Shown piece after piece: positions 63,549 through 64,000 of a DNA stretch of 64,000 nt. The DNA is taken from NCBI RefSeq assembly GCF_024529975.1, contig NZ_AP024897.1, forward strand, positions 1,364,001 to 1,428,000, given 5' to 3'. The stretch comes from Vibrio quintilis (GTDB taxonomy: Bacteria; Pseudomonadota; Gammaproteobacteria; Enterobacterales; Vibrionaceae). A program made the translations under genes and the position numbers. Position 1 is the stretch's first letter, and each line of letters opens with the position of its first letter. The notes under the pieces are model-generated. The model saw only the letters and a list, made by a program, of their open reading frames with translations, did no database searches and was not told the DNA's origin.

Positions 63549-64000
63549 ATGCAGCCGGTCACTCCTGAACCGTTTATTGAATTGCTGAACCGTGCCTCTG
63601 TGCACGCCGATCAGCTCTATATGCTGATTGATACCGGTACTCAGCCGGGTTTTCATGATCGCTGGTCCGTGCCGTTAGAGCGATGCACAGACCCGTGGCA
63701 GTATCTTTATTATCACACTGAATTTGCGCATCTCTGTCCGGTATCACCGTTGCTTTTACAAGTGCAGGACGGTCATATCGGGAATGATATGCTCCAGCAG
63801 CTGGAAGGCGATCGCTGGGGCTGTTTATTCACCTCTCCGTTTGACCTGAACACGCTGCTGGCCCACTGGCAAAGCTGGCTCACCGTTTACCTGCCCAGCG
63901 GACAGGAACATCTGTTCCGGCTTTATTCCCCCAGAATTCTTTCACTGTTTCTGCAAAGTGATTATATCGATGAAGAAGACAGATACCGCCTGACGCATCC
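63549..64000 (+). CDS. DUF4123 adaptor protein, 3' end outside window
   Basis: The frame from ATG 63549 is open to base 64000 (about 150 codons). It matches the DUF4123 family, chaperone/adaptors that load effectors onto VgrG-PAAR (LYMLIDTGTQPGF; QLEGDRWGCLFTSP; YSPRILSLFLQ). An effector gene should follow beyond the window. Co-directional with the PAAR gene. Confidence 0.85.
   Translation, partial: MQPVTPEPFIELLNRASVHADQLYMLIDTGTQPGFHDRWSVPLERCTDPWQYLYYHTEFAHLCPVSPLLLQVQDGHIGNDMLQQLEGDRWGCLFTSPFDLNTLLAHWQSWLTVYLPSGQEHLFRLYSPRILSLFLQSDYIDEEDRYRLTH

Overview
The window looks like chromosomal DNA of a marine gammaproteobacterium, most likely a Vibrio. This rests on gene content, not on a database search. 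The citrate fermentation block (citAB-oadBAG-citS divergent from citCDEFXG) has the order I recall from Vibrio cholerae. There are five methyl-accepting chemotaxis proteins, a dgkA-eptA pair, a secreted trypsin-like protease and the start of a type VI secretion accessory module. No rRNA, tRNA or CRISPR array was recognised.

Region 1-13 kb: a Fur-box-controlled small gene and fumC (cut by the window start); a REP-associated tyrosine transposase (RAYT) amid dispersed GGGACAG repeats; an MCP; an aminotransferase divergent from an AraC/GyrI-like regulator; an orphan norR; a cold shock gene; an AEC transporter; and a DUF523 plus lyase-lipoprotein pair. A tandem array of about eight GGGGACAG units follows at 12.96-13.15 kb.

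Region 13.2-19.7 kb: a GNAT gene, then a tightly overlapping six-gene operon matching the uncharacterised Salmonella STM4015-STM4011 set. It encodes a leucine-rich-repeat protein, an ATP-grasp protein, a HAD phosphatase, an alkaline-phosphatase/sulfatase-fold hydrolase, a HemN-like radical SAM protein and a second radical SAM protein with extra C-terminal cysteines. This is one of the two best candidates for an undescribed system.

Region 19.7-38 kb: a structured intergenic region, a LysE-family gene broken by an in-frame TGA, a trypsin-like protease, an MCP, a small Cys/His protein, and the complete citrate fermentation regulon. In that regulon CitS imports citrate, citrate lyase (CitDEF, matured by CitC, CitX and CitG) splits it, OadGAB decarboxylates oxaloacetate while pumping Na+, and CitAB senses citrate.

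Region 38-50.8 kb: two tandem paralogous MCPs, a NIT-domain MCP, an AraC regulator, and dgkA-eptA behind an exact PmrA/BasR-type box. A DAPG-hydrolase-family gene and a nitrilase-fold lipoprotein follow, then a scar holding an internally deleted eptA fragment and a transposase remnant.

Region 50.8-64 kb: an unrecognised membrane-anchored protein, an unusual radical SAM protein, and an acyltransferase/LuxR-type regulator pair. Next is a cell-envelope operon of a TraT-like lipoprotein, two LPP20-like exported proteins and a caspase-fold lipoprotein, the second candidate for an undescribed system. It is followed by an isochorismatase-family hydrolase and an Xre/RES toxin-antitoxin pair. A striking 20-bp inverted repeat that overlaps a terminator comes next, then a PAAR gene and a DUF4123 adaptor cut by the window end.
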